Shown: piece after piece, positions 1 through 9,192 of the stretch
Layout: the number at the start of each line of letters is the position of its first letter
Numbering within the stretch: the first letter of the stretch is position 1
NCBI GenBank assembly: GCA_009746045.1
Contig: RPFO01000065.1
Span: forward strand, 3,654,561-3,674,560
DNA from: Mesostigma viride
Lineage: Eukaryota; Streptophyta; Mesostigmatophyceae; Mesostigmatales; Mesostigmataceae
Reading direction: 5' to 3'
DNA length: 20,000 bases
Made by a program: the position numbers and the translations under genes
The notes under the pieces: generated by a model
Database searches by the model: none
The model's input: only the letters and a program-made list of their open reading frames with translations
Told to the model about the DNA's origin: nothing

Positions 1-137
1 ATCCGATCGGGGCTTTACCCCCCCCCCTGCCACTTTGCTGGCAAACATAACTCCGTTGGCAGCCCTTCAATGTCGATGCCACGTTTCCTCCGCTCTCTTC
101 CCGCCCCCTCCGCCCCTTCCCCCCCCACCACCTTCAG
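1..137 (+). other. End of an upstream intron
   Basis: A long C/T-rich tract runs from about 84 to 134 and ends in CCTTCAG at 131-137, a good splice acceptor. The exon that follows starts with one base completing a codon (phase 2). The acceptor of the equivalent exon in cassette 2, at 3236, has the same phase. This suggests that at least one more repeat unit lies upstream of the window. Confidence 0.6.
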
Positions 138-491
138 GTTCCTGGGCCTCAGTGGCGTTCCCCTCTGCAACGCCAGCTCGGGCGAGTGGCTCCGTGTCGC
201 GTCCTTTGACCTGCTGCCCCTGGACGCTGGCACGCGCGATGGCGTCACCTACCTGTCGGCCGCCCCCCCGTCGTTCCCCGTGGACCTTGTGCGGCCGATT
301 GACCCGGACCGGTCCGACAGCGTCTTCTACATGGGCGGGGCACCCATCATACCGCTGGCATCAGTGGAGGTGACCGCGGTGACGCCAGGTGGCGGGGGGG
401 GGGGCGGCCGCCACGAGTGCCCCCTGTCAGGGAGGAGATGCTCCCCCCCCGCACGTGCAGCGGTGTGGTGGAGTACCTGGTCGAGTTGCAG
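138..491 (+). CDS. Exon a of cassette 1
   Basis: The exon opens with FLGLSGVPLC, then FDLLPLDAG, and near the middle VFYMGGAPIIPL. These align with RFVGAHDVSLC, LQLVPFDAG and PFYRGGAPLEPL in exon a of cassette 2. NAS in the first block is an N-glycosylation sequon. The frame used up to about base 393 closes only at 562-564. After the G run the adjacent frame reads a coherent sequence ending VEYLVELQ. That sequence stops exactly at CAG followed by GCAAGC, a canonical GC-type donor at 492. One missing G in the 11-G run at 394-404 would reconcile the two frames, so an undercalled homopolymer is more likely than gene decay. Confidence 0.65.
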
Positions 492-3400
492 GCAAGCGAG
501 AGTTGCTCACATAGCGGTGCTAGTCGGTCAGGGAGTTGCTCCGATAGTGGTGTTTGGCTGTTAGTGATGTGCTGGGATGGCGGTGTTGGAGGGTGCCCAT
601 GGGGGCGGTCATCCCGGATACAAAAGGATAATGCATCTGCCGCATCGACGTGTCAGCGTATATTGCATCCTAGTCGTGTTTTACCATCCTTTTCCAGCTT
701 TCTTGTATGATGCGCCCTAGTGGGTCGCTTCTGGCCATGACGCGTGCACGCTTGTTCGTTCTAGTATGATATCAAACCCTCCCCTTCCTTTTGTCTCCAC
801 TCATCCTGTGGCTACTGCGACAGTTCGTGTGTGCGGCTGTGCTTACATGGCATCGCACCATCCACCCCATGCATCGCGCGCCGCGTATGGGGACCTCGGT
901 ACTGTGTTCTGTGCCACTTTTCCACCGTGTTGCGACCACGCCCTGACATTATAACCGCCCCCCTGTGACCCCAGGGTACCTGGCCACCTGAGACGTCCCA
1001 CGCTGCGCTGAGCATCGGGGCGGGCACGCTGTCAAGGCCTGGCGCAGTGCCACCTGGCTCGCAGTCCAGTTCCAACATGCCGGTCTGCTCGCCCCACTTT
1101 CGGCCAGATGGGGATGTGTCAGGGACAGGGACACCCATCCCAGCATCAGCACCCATGCCAGCATCAGTGGCCTCTCTGCCACCGCCGACAGGGATGACGG
1201 ATACGCCGCCATCCCCCCTCGCCCCGCCATCCGTCACCGTGCCTCCTTTTGCCAGCTTCTCAGCTTTCATTGCCGTGAGCCACGGGAGGGACTTCAGCCT
1301 GTGGCGGGAGGGCGACTATGCGAATCCGGGCGTGCGGGTGGGTGATTTTGTGTTAGCCAGGCGGGCAAACGGGGCACTTGGTGTCGTTGTCAGCCTCTAG
1401 TGCGCTCCGGGGGATGCTCGCGCTGGATGTGGGTGGTTGCACAACGAAAGTTTATCGTATGAACCTTGCAAGTTTGTCGTATGAATGTCGTGTGTGCTAG
1501 CAAAAACAAGTTGCCTGCAGGAGGCAGCGGCAAAAGATGGCTAGCGGGAGAGAGCAACTGGTGGGGGAGGGCAGCTGGTGGGGGAGGGCAGCTGGTGGGG
1601 GAGGGTAGCTGGTGGGGGAGGGCAGCTGGTGGGGGAGGGCAGCTGGTGGGGGAGGGCAGCTGGTGGGGGACGGCAGCTGGTGGGGGACGGCAAGCCCCCT
1701 GCGGTGTCCATGCGTGGATTGTAAGGTGACTCCGCCGCAGGAGAATAACACTCAAAAAATTTCCTGACGATTTGTCTCTGCGGTTCTCTGCGGTTCATCC
1801 AACTTTGATGGCCACGCCAGCGAGCGCAACCTGCCCTTTCCGACTTCCCACAAGTGCCCACTCATTTTCTCGCTGTCGCAGGCACAGGCGATACGCACCA
1901 CAGCCGCATCGAAAGGTTTGCGACGTTTGCACTAGGGTACCTGTGGGCTCGTTTGTATTGTTCCCGCTGGAGGAAGGCATGAGATGCCCTTGAATCGTTG
2001 GCTGTCTCTTTCCGGCATCTCAGAGACAGGGTTGCCCGAGCAGATCTCGTCCTGTTTCCATTGACCACTCATATCACGTCGTCCATCACTTTCACGTATC
2101 GTGCCACACCTCGCACGTCATGGCACACATTCCATGCCATGCCACACATTTCATGCCATGCATTGCAGGCTATCGTGGAGGACGGCTCCCCCTTTGTCGC
2201 GCTCGAGACGGTGCAGGGATCCCCCTCGACACTTGGCGGCACCGCGTTGGGCCACCCTATCCGCCGGCACGGCTGGACGCGGGCCGTCATTCGGGTTACA
2301 CCCGACGCGTCACTGCTGTCGCTGATCAGCCACATCGAGCCCAGCCCGGACTGGTAGGCCTGTATGCTGTTTCCCGGACTGGTAGGCCTGTTACGTTGTT
2401 GCCCGGACTGGTAGGCCTGTATGCTGTTGCCCGGACTGGTAGAGGCCTGTTATGTTATTGCCCGGACTGGTAGGCCTGTTATGTTGTTGCCCGGACTGGT
2501 AGGCCTGTTACGTTACTGCCCGGACTGGTAGGCCTGTAACGTTGTTACCCGGACTGGTAGGCCTGTTATGCTGTTGCCCGGACTGGTAGGCCGGTATGCT
2601 GTTGCCCGGACTGGTAGAGGCCTGTTACGTTATTACCCGGACTGCATGGTAGGCCTTTGATGGGGCCCTGGTCGATGGACCTGTGATTCTTTTGCTCGTG
2701 CTAGTGGTTATCAGGGTGTGCTGTGCCGTTCGTCAAGTGGCCGGTTACTGGCTGGGTGTGCTTCCCAGTGTCTGCTGCTGACTACTGCAACTGTTTCCAC
2801 GGGCGGGGTAGAGGTTGTGGGGGGGCAGACAGATGTGTCGGGAGTTCGGTATGGTAGGTAGTTGCACGCTTCCAAAAGAGATATAAGTTTTGGTTTCACC
2901 CCATCGCCTTTCGGCTGTCTTTGCTTTGGTTGTGCGGATGCTATATTCTGCTCTGATTGCATGTGGCCAGCTTGCTCTCAATTGAGCTGCTTTGACTGGC
3001 ATGCCAGAGAATGTGGCAGGCCAATGTCAGGTCTTGCCAGAGCGACACGAACGTGTTTGAGCAGCCCACAGGAACACGGCTCCTAGGTCCTGTGGCAATC
3101 TGCTTCAGGCAGTATACTAGTACCCTGACCACTTTTGTATCACGACATCCTCTTCGGTGAGCATCACCATTGCTTTCCCACTTTTCTCTCTGTGCAACTG
3201 TGCCTGGGCGGCTCTTCTTCGGCGTCCGCCCCACAGGTTTGTGGGTGCCCACGACGTCAGCCTGTGTGATGCCTCAGGACACTGGCGGCCGCACCTCAAC
3301 CTTCAGCTGGTGCCGTTTGACGCGGGCTTGCACCGAGGTGACAACTTCACAGGGGCACATGCCCTGTTGCGTACGCCAGATCGCATCGGCCGCATTCCCC

Positions 3401-6400
3401 CCACAGATGCGAGGAGCCCCTTCTACCGGGGGGGCGCCCCCCTGGAGCCCCTGGCGGTGCTTCGTGTCTCCCTGACCCGGCTGCTGGATGGGTTTGTGGA
3501 CGGGTACCGCCACATGCCGCTCCCGTTGCCGCTTCCTTATGGCCTCGACTCGGCCGTGGAGGCCTGGGCACGCAGAGGGGTGACCGCGGGGTCTAGCTGT
3601 GTTGCTGCGGAGGAGGAGGTGGATGGGGAGATGGACGTGGGGCAGGGGGCTGGCGAGGTCAATGACAGCACCGTGAGAGAGGACACTCCGCACAAGGAAC
3701 CGGAGTTGTCAGGAGATGGGGATGGTGTGGCGTGTGAAAGAAACAGCACGGGGGCAGGAGCGGCGTATGGTGGCACGAGAAGTTGCGGACATGGTAGTGG
3801 AAATGGCAGTGGGAATGGTACTAGAAGAAGAAGCAGGGATGGGAGCTGGAACGACAGGAGCAGCAGCATTGGTGGTGATGGTGGTGGTGGTGATGTGGGT
3901 AGGGGTGGCGCCAGGGGCACCCGGGATGACATCAATGACACCCTGCCGCCACCAAAGGAGATCATTACGGGCAGCCCCGTAGTGCATGAAGGAGGCTATG
4001 ATTCCATGGCCGGAGGTGGCAACGGCTCCATGGGTGAGAAAGCTGCCTCGAATAGGTCCCAGGCAGGCGCGCCCCAGCCCCCGTTGGCACCAGTTGGCAC
4101 CACCCACATGCCGTTGCGAGTTGGAGGACTAGAGGGACGCACGGATGGGCAGGATGTAGGCCTGGGCGCGGCTCCTGCGAGCATGTGTGCGGGGCAAGCA
4201 ACTTACGAGGTGCGTGGTGTGCTGGCGATTTTGTGTGGCAACCCCTCCTTACAGCTGGTGTATTTTGGCTGCTCCCCCCTTCGCTGCAAGGGATGCGAGG
4301 GCTGTGCGCAGTTGTAGCTGTTGTTTCTGAGGTAGGGGCATGGCATCGGCCCATAACATTAATGGCGAGCAGGCAAGACAGGCGCACATTGTGGACATGT
4401 GTGCAGACTGTCTCATGCTGGCATTTACGCATGTACATGAATGCACGGCCACTGGAAACAAAGTTGCAGACGCTCACAGGCACTGGCAAGGCACGGGCGC
4501 AAGGGAAAGGAGGCAAAAGGAAGAAGCGCGCATGCGGCGTGGACACCACCACTCGTCGTTTGCCATGATAATTCCTTCACCTTTTATCGACAATACCTTG
4601 CTCCATCACCAAGATATCTGTAGCAAGAAACAAACGCGGCGAATCCAGCGCGCATGGGGTTGAAGTGTGGTTGACAGCCATGAGCAAACGGGAGTCTACT
4701 GGTTGCTTCCCAGGCACACAGCAGGTGTCTGCGTGCCGCTGGTCCTATCGCGGGTGGCCACAAGCCAGCATGTGCACGGTCCATCCCACCCAACGACACG
4801 TTTACTCCACCTCGGCGCAGGCCACTTGTACGCTTTTTGTATAGTAATATTAGTAAAATGAACTCTTGAGCAAAATCCTCATAAAGCCTCCTGCACGCTC
4901 GTGCCAGTGGCCCATGCCAAGTCCCTGCTTGCATCCCTTCCCACCTGGGGTTTGGTGCGCCGGGTCCATGTGCTGAAAAGGTGTGCCTGGTCATTGGTGA
5001 CGTGTGCACATGCATTCCCACGACCATCTGCGACACAAACACAAGCGCATGGAAGACGATTGGTTGATATCTGCTGACGTTCGCACATGCGGTTCTCTTG
5101 CTTGCGAAATGTCATTCATCCAAACCCTCCTGGTCGGTGACGCCGATCTGGATGTGCCACCCTGGGCTGCACCCATGGCAGGTCACGCTGGTGGGCCTGT
5201 GGGATGAGGGGAGCCACCCTGGGGCGGTCTACCCCCGGGGTGCCTCCTTTGTGGGGGTGACAGGAGCCAGTCACACGGAGGCCTACTCCATGTTCCGCGT
5301 GGGAAGCACCGCATCCACGGGGCTGCAGGCAAGTACAGTCTGTGCAGGTGCGATTGCATGGGCATGTGAACCTGTAAAGCTTCTGGCTGATGGGTGCACG
5401 TATCTGTGCGCATGCAATCGTGTGGGCTTTTGATTATGCGCCAGCAACTGGCTGCGTACATGCATGTGTGTGCATTCGTTGGGAAGCAGCTGGTGTTGCT
5501 GGCGGTGACCGCACTTCCCGTCGCGGTGGTGTGGCCTCTATGAGAGAGGTGCTGATGCTACTCCGGTAAAGCTGCCTCCGACGATGCAGGTCGAGTCCCA
5601 CCTATGCCAGTTATTGTTGACAGGCTATACCCTGAAGGGCACGAAGAAAATGACAGGCTTGTGGAATGGACTATCAGGTGGCATTTACGCGTGCACTGGA
5701 GTACGTCCCCATTATTAAACTGGCTGGCTTAGGCGGCCAACCAAAGAATTATGGCTTTGCCGTGGAGGGACCACTTCTCCAGCTCTGCCGACACTAGGAC
5801 TTTTGCAGATGGCTGGCAAGTACGCGGCAAGCTGGAATGGGGCCCGCTGGGAATGGGGCCATGCACGGCCAAAGCTTACTTTGGCCAGCGGCTGCAATCT
5901 GTTCAGAAGGGGGCATGGGCTGGAGAACCCAAGGGGTTTGTTAAGGGCGAGGATGGGATGAAGACAAATGCCTCGTAAGGTCTTGCTAACCGCATTTGCA
6001 TGTGGCAACCACACACTTCTTCTCTTGTCGAACAGATGGCATCGACTGCTGGCTCATTGTTTGTCTCTTCTCTCTTCCTTGTCGTTCCCCGCTCTCCTGT
6101 CACAAGAAAATGCAGCGTCTGGCGGTGGAGGGCCAGCGCTACCAGCTTCTGCGCGAGATCCAGCAGAGCCCTGGCACCGCCGCCTACTCCGCTCAACCCT
6201 CACAGCCGGAACCCTACGGCCCTGCTGGTGGTGAGGGCTCCGGTGCCTACTATGGCCCGGCAACAGGAGGAACATCCCCATCGGTGCCATCTGGCAACGC
6301 CACATTGGCCACCCGCGTTCCCCAGCTCGGCGATGCTGGCAGCTGGGTCCCTGGAGCCACTTTCACCATGAGCCGCTTGCCGAGCCCAGGCGCGTGTGCT

Positions 6401-7741
6401 GTCAACGTCACCCTGGATGGTCGGTTCCCTCTCCTGTCCCTGGTGGCGGGTGTGGGGGGCCTCCTACCCGATGACACTCGCACAGCCCGGGACAACGTGG
6501 GTGGCAGCAGTGATGCCGGGGACAGCGAGGGGGCATGGCAGGCGGTCACGCGGGTGGGGGCAGGCTTCTTCGTGGGTTTGGACAGTGTGAGACTCTGCGA
6601 CCCAGGGGGGCAGGTAAGCACGGTCGCACGAACGTCCATAAAAGTGGAATGCAACTTTACCCATTTTTACATTCATGTCATGTTTATGCTTATGTATACC
6701 CTAGTTTTCCCCCGACCAAGCTTTTGTTCTCGTCCCTTGCTAGTAACAAATATAAGTAGGAGGGGCTGCCTTCGAAAGCGGCGGGTGGGATGAGTGGCGA
6801 GCACCGGTGGCCATGCGGCGGGTGGGATGAGCGGCTAGCAACGGGGTGGCCATGCATGAGCTTCCAGTGTTGTGTGTATATGCATGCGTGTGCGATTCCT
6901 TGGTGCACTTTTCCAGATCTATCTCAGGACTGGGACTTTCATGCAAATGAATGGCGCCCTGGCATAACAGATTTGGTCACATGATTAAGTTTGTGTGACC
7001 TGCGTTGTAACTTGGCACGGAGTTTGCTGGCACTTGAGGTTTTTGGACTCAGCCTTCACGCTTGGAGCCGTTATTCTTGTTGGCCAGCCTGGGAGGTGTC
7101 CAAGCATTTATCTCTAGCTCTGCATGACACCTCCAAGGCATGTCTCTTGCCACTCTGTACCTCTCAAACCCCCAAAACGCAGATTGTGCTGTGTGTATAA
7201 TCTAACAGTTCTGGCCATGCCTGCATGTGGATGTGCTGTACCTGCTGCCTCGCAGTGGTCCCTTCTACAGTCCTACTTCCTCTCTCCCTTTGATGTCGGC
7301 CGCCGATCGCATGGCAAAGGGTGGACACAGTTTGTGCGCCCGTCCAGTGCCACAATGGCTCGAGCTGGCGCGCTGCCAGGTGGCGGTTCAAGCGCCCATG
7401 CAGCAGCACCATCCAGACTCCCTGGCACTGCCAGCCATTCACGCCGACGGGCCAATGTGGCCGGTCGGGATCCGGGTAGACGCGCAGGCAATGGTAGGAG
7501 TAAAGTTGGCACCAGGACCGCTACTGGCCGCAGTAACGACAGGCGCAGCAGCTTGACATGCGGCCAAATTTGTTATGATGGTGAGAGCCGCTCTGCTTGC
7601 CTGCCACCGACAGAACACCCCCCCAACCCTGTTTTCTTTGTGAGCGGGGATAACCCGTCGTCGCCCTTTTTTCGGGGTGGCTTTGAAATTGGCCCGGTAG
7701 GCATGGTAAATGTCCGTTTACTTACAGTAACGCTGGACTGA
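138..7741 (+). CDS. 3' part of a multi-exon gene for a repeat-built, probably secreted protein (family not recognised)
   Basis: The exons I resolve are 138-491, 975-1337, 2169-2353, 3237-4209, 5182-5328, 6116-6613 and 7256-7741. Splice phases agree at all six joins: phase 0 everywhere except phase 2 at 2353/3237. The spliced frame gives about 1000 codons to a TGA at 7739-7741. Only a run of 11 G at 394-404 breaks it. The product contains two full copies and one partial copy of a long unit. Each unit has an F-x-G-x3-V-x-L-C block, a P-(F/L)-D-(A/V)-G motif and an (S)PFYRGGAP-x2-PL motif. At least ten N-x-S/T sequons occur and I see no membrane segment in the visible part, so a secreted or cell-surface glycoprotein is an inference. 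The 5' part lies upstream of the window. The function is unknown. Confidence 0.75.
492..974 (+). other. Intron with GC-AG ends
   Basis: The donor is CAG|GCAAGC at 492 and the acceptor is ACCCCAG at 968-974. Both sides are phase 0. The donor matches the strict AG|GCAAG context known for GC-AG introns. I see no gene or repeat inside. Confidence 0.6.
975..1337 (+). CDS. Exon b of cassette 1
   Basis: The frame is open from the acceptor. It begins with a Ser/Thr/Pro/Gly-rich low-complexity stretch, including PASAPMPASVASLPPP, which could be an extended O-glycosylated linker. It ends in a compact block: AFIAVSHGRDFSLWREGDYA, then NPGVR. That block aligns with the end of exon b of cassette 2 (SFVGVTGASHTEAYSMFRVG, then STASTGLQ): F-(I/V)-x-V near the start, (F/Y)-S-(L/M)-(W/F)-R-x-G in the middle, and G-(V/L)-(R/Q) at the splice site. 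I chose the donor CGG|GTGGGT at 1338 because it is phase 0 and the next exon then matches its counterpart. The frame runs on to a stop at 1398-1400 if this donor is not used. Confidence 0.65.
1338..2168 (+). other. Intron carrying a G-rich minisatellite
   Basis: The intron runs from donor GTGGGT at 1338 to acceptor GCATTGCAG ending at 2168, phase 0 on both sides. It contains the 17-base minisatellite at 1557-1692. The stretch before the acceptor has short imperfect repeats of CATGCCA. Nothing else in it looks coding. A short VGSFVLFPLEEG-like reading near 1943-1978 does not fit the splice phases. Confidence 0.55.
1557..1692 (+). repeat. 17-base G-rich minisatellite, eight copies
   Basis: The unit is AGCTGGTGGGGGAGGGC. 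The CTGGTG word recurs at 1558, 1575, 1592, 1609, 1626, 1643, 1660 and 1677, exactly every 17 bases. Changes are few: one TAGCTGG variant, and GACGGC for GAGGGC in the last two units. Each unit has a run of five G and a run of three G, so the plus (sense) strand could form G-quadruplexes. It lies within an intron. Confidence 0.95.
2169..2353 (+). CDS. Exon c of cassette 1
   Basis: The exon starts AIVEDGSPFVALETVQGSP, which aligns with LAVEGQRYQLLREIQQSP at the start of exon c of cassette 2. This fixes both acceptors. Further on, RAVIRVTPDASLLSLI aligns with CAVNVTLDGRFPLLSL. It ends ...SPDW, with the W codon split TG|G at the donor CTG|GTAGGC. The exon is in phase 0 at its start and phase 2 at its end. 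If the donor is not used, the next codon is TAG, so intron retention would truncate the protein at once. The last nine bases are also the first unit of the minisatellite that fills the start of the next intron. Confidence 0.75.
2345..2657 (+). repeat. 28-31 base minisatellite that multiplies a splice donor, 11 copies
   Basis: The word CCCGGACTG recurs at 2345, 2373, 2402, 2430, 2461, 2490, 2519, 2548, 2577, 2605 and 2636. In most copies it is followed by GTAGGCCTG, in two by GTAGAGGCC, and in the last copy by CATGGTAGG. The first copy spans the exon end and the predicted 5' splice site at 2354, so nearly every unit carries the same donor sequence. Confidence 0.95.
2354..3236 (+). other. Intron between cassettes 1 and 2
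   Basis: The donor is CTG|GTAGGC and the acceptor is CGTCCGCCCCACAG, ending at 3236. It is phase 2. Its first 300 bases are minisatellite. The rest (about 2660-3230) shows no convincing coding sequence. Confidence 0.7.
3237..4209 (+). CDS. Exon a of cassette 2
   Basis: This long exon starts FVGAHDVSLCDASGHW, then LQLVPFDAG, a sequon DNFT, and SPFYRGGAPLEPL. Then follow roughly 240 codons of low complexity rich in Gly, Ser, Asn, Arg and acidic residues, including a GGT-repeat stretch at about 3873-3895. The low-complexity part holds many N-x-S/T sites (NDS, NST, NGS, NGT, NDT, NGS, NRS), consistent with a glycosylated spacer. It ends CAGQATYE at the donor GAG|GTGCGT at 4210, phase 0. The frame stays open to a stop at 4315-4317 if unspliced. 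Exon a of cassette 1 is much shorter, so the spacer has grown in this copy or shrunk in the other. Confidence 0.8.
4210..5181 (+). other. Intron
   Basis: The intron runs from GTGCGT at 4210 to CCCATGGCAG ending at 5181, phase 0. It is 972 bases with no repeat or gene that I can support. Confidence 0.6.
5182..5328 (+). CDS. Exon b of cassette 2
   Basis: This exon of 49 codons reads VTLVGLWDEG, then SFVGVTGASHTEAYSMFRVG, and ends STASTGLQ. The final 28 residues align with the end of exon b of cassette 1. The donor is CAG|GCAAGT at 5329, the consensus for GC-type donors, phase 0. It is much shorter than exon b of cassette 1 because it lacks that exon's Ser/Pro-rich linker. Confidence 0.7.
5329..6115 (+). 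other. Intron with GC-AG ends
   Basis: The donor is GCAAGT at 5329. A strong C/T-rich tract runs over 6058-6100. The acceptor is AATGCAG ending at 6115, with CACAAG at 6106 a second in-phase possibility that would add three codons. I see no gene inside. Confidence 0.6.
6116..6613 (+). CDS. Exon c of cassette 2, continuing into the start of unit 3
   Basis: It starts RLAVEGQRYQLLREIQQSP, homologous to the start of exon c in cassette 1. It then has a Pro/Ser/Gly/Tyr-rich spacer with sequon GNAT, then CAVNVTLDGRFPLLSL (sequon NVT). In cassette 1 an intron follows at this point. Here the exon reads straight into the next unit, GFFVGLDSVRLCDPGGQ, and stops at the donor CAG|GTAAGC at 6614. The intron before the F-x-G block has therefore been lost here, or gained in cassette 1, and another interrupts the block itself. 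Confidence 0.75.
6614..7255 (+). other. Intron inside the third repeat
   Basis: The donor is GTAAGC and the acceptor is GCTGCCTCGCAG, ending at 7255, phase 0. The join rebuilds LCDPGGQ|WSLLQ, which matches LCDASGHWRPHL of unit 2. The domain itself therefore supports this splice. I see nothing else inside. Confidence 0.8.
7256..7741 (+). CDS. Terminal exon with the C-terminus
   Basis: It begins WSLLQSYFLSPFDVG, the counterpart of the PFDAG motif. A basic, Arg/Gly/Ser-rich insert of about 80 residues follows, and then NPSSPFFRGGFEIGPVGMV, matching SPFYRGGAPLEPLAVL. The protein ends a few residues later (VTLD, stop 7739-7741), so the domain boundary falls at the natural C-terminus. There is no membrane anchor. 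In the insert region another frame (to about 7554) is also open. I prefer the frame that links the two conserved motifs, but a small spliced segment here is possible. Confidence 0.7.
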   Translation, partial: WSLLQSYFLSPFDVGRRSHGKGWTQFVRPSSATMARAGALPGGGSSAHAAAPSRLPGTASHSRRRANVAGRDPGRRAGNGRSKVGTRTATGRSNDRRSSLTCGQICYDGESRSACLPPTEHPPNPVFFVSGDNPSSPFFRGGFEIGPVGMVNVRLLTVTLD

Positions 7742-9159
7742 AAGTAGAATAATTGTTCCAGTACGTCCGCTGAAGTGAGATCCTGCAATCTTCATGGGCA
7801 TCTGATATGCCCAGTGACGTACGAATATCGCTTGGAAGTCTTATACTGCTGTCAATGTTCCGGTTACTGCGTTGAAAAAAAATCAAGGGGGCACATGGGA
7901 TATCAACGCGGCCATTGACACAAATACATTTGTAACCATGGCTTCGATCGCTGTGTATATCGTTGCACGGGCAAACTTTAGCGTGCATGCACCATGCATG
8001 CGCAATGTGCTGCATGGCCGGCCTCACGCCGTTTGATCATGCAGCTGACCAGCCATGGTACTACGTACTGTCAACTAGCTGGAATTTGTTATTCACCACA
8101 AGTGATTTGCAGAACTGGACAATGTCCATGCAGTACACATCACAAATGTAGACAATGATGTTGCTTGAATTAAGGCACTAATCATCCTGGACCCGGCCAG
8201 ATCGATCTGCTGAAGAGTTTTTATGCCCATGATTGAAGCTCATGCCCTTCCCAGTGCGCTGGTTACCACCCAATGTCCCCCACCCAATGCCCCCAAGCCA
8301 ATGTCCCCCCAGAAGCATCAGCCTTCATCGCCATCGCATAATTCGTGCAGTATAGGCATCCACAGAAAAAAAGTCACGAAAAGCGGATTCACTTCCCCAT
8401 CCCTGGCACCTGCATTGAATGCTCAGTTATCCACAAACAAGGGAAGAGGCATGCAGCAGACACACACGCTAGGCCAGCCCAGGAAGCGGATGCAAGGACA
8501 CATGTGCAAGGTGTGCTGTTCAGAATACCCCGGCAGCAGATGCCCTAGACTGGTGGCACTGCAGGAAGGAGCAGGAAGGACAATGACATCGTTGCAACCC
8601 ACCGCGCAGCATGGGACAGTACAACATGGGACGGCGCCGCAAGCAAGCCGTTAACATAATGTTCCCCTTCGGAGAGGTGGTCTAGGACACCTGCCGTATA
8701 GCTCGCAGGCTGCCTGTTGAAGAAGGTATTGCCAACCCATGCGCGTGCGTTGCCCGCGCCATGTAAAAAGTAATTTTTTAAAAAATGCAAAAAGAAATGG
8801 CGGGCCCTGGCATGGGTACCACGGCGGGATTACCAACGACGGAGCCGTCGAGCACAAACACAGACTGACGGCAGCTGCGCCCCATGCCCCACGCCCCATG
8901 GATAGCTAGCATAGCTGGCCGCTGTAACAACATTCATGGTCCATCAAATTAAACCTCGCAACGTCCGCTACGAGCGAGACGTTGCTATCGGGAAACATGC
9001 CCATCATTGCATCTTTCCGTTAGTGCGCTTGGGAGCCCTCGCCATAACCACCTACGCCCAGTCAACCAAGCAAAAAATTAGGACGTGAAGTTAATCGTGT
9101 TGGTACAAGGGAAGCAAACTAAATAAAAAAGCGAAAATGTGCATCCGCATGCGGAGTAA
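7742..9159. other. Intergenic stretch, no supported gene
   Basis: This follows the terminal exon. TGTAA at 7931-7935 is the kind of poly(A) signal used in chlorophytes, but a match this short occurs by chance. At 8269-8312 there are imperfect C-rich repeats built on CCAATGTCCCCC. The frame at 8223-8654 is compositionally simple and has no recognisable motif. A hairpin at 8958-8985 is listed separately. Confidence 0.5.
8958..8985. other. Compact hairpin, about 12-base stem
   Basis: GCAACGTC at 8958-8965 is the exact reverse complement of GACGTTGC at 8978-8985. Inside it CGCT and AGCG pair around ACG, with one bulged A. The result is a near-complete 28-base hairpin in non-coding DNA, of unknown role. 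Confidence 0.7.
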
Positions 9160-9192
9160 ATGGCATACAGTAGGGCTCTGCGTCATCCGTGC

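Noticed and set aside
1390-1861. Minus-strand frames encoding repeated LPSPTSCPPPP-like peptides
   Set aside because: These are translations of the 17-base minisatellite. The repeat gives open frames in several phases and it sits inside an intron of the plus-strand gene.
1882-1976. A candidate extra exon with VGSFVLFPLEEG resembling the PLDAG motif
   Set aside because: Its phase does not fit the flanking exons, and it has no usable GT donor before the stop. Direct joining of 1337 to 2169 gives matching phase and better homology to cassette 2.
3537-3965. A minus-strand frame with Ser/Pro/Leu runs
   Set aside because: It is antisense to the Gly/Ser/Asn-rich spacer of the exon at 3237-4209.
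8223-8654. A 143-codon frame with Pro and Gln/His/Ser bias
   Set aside because: It has low complexity from C-rich imperfect repeats, no motif, and no splice or start context better than chance.
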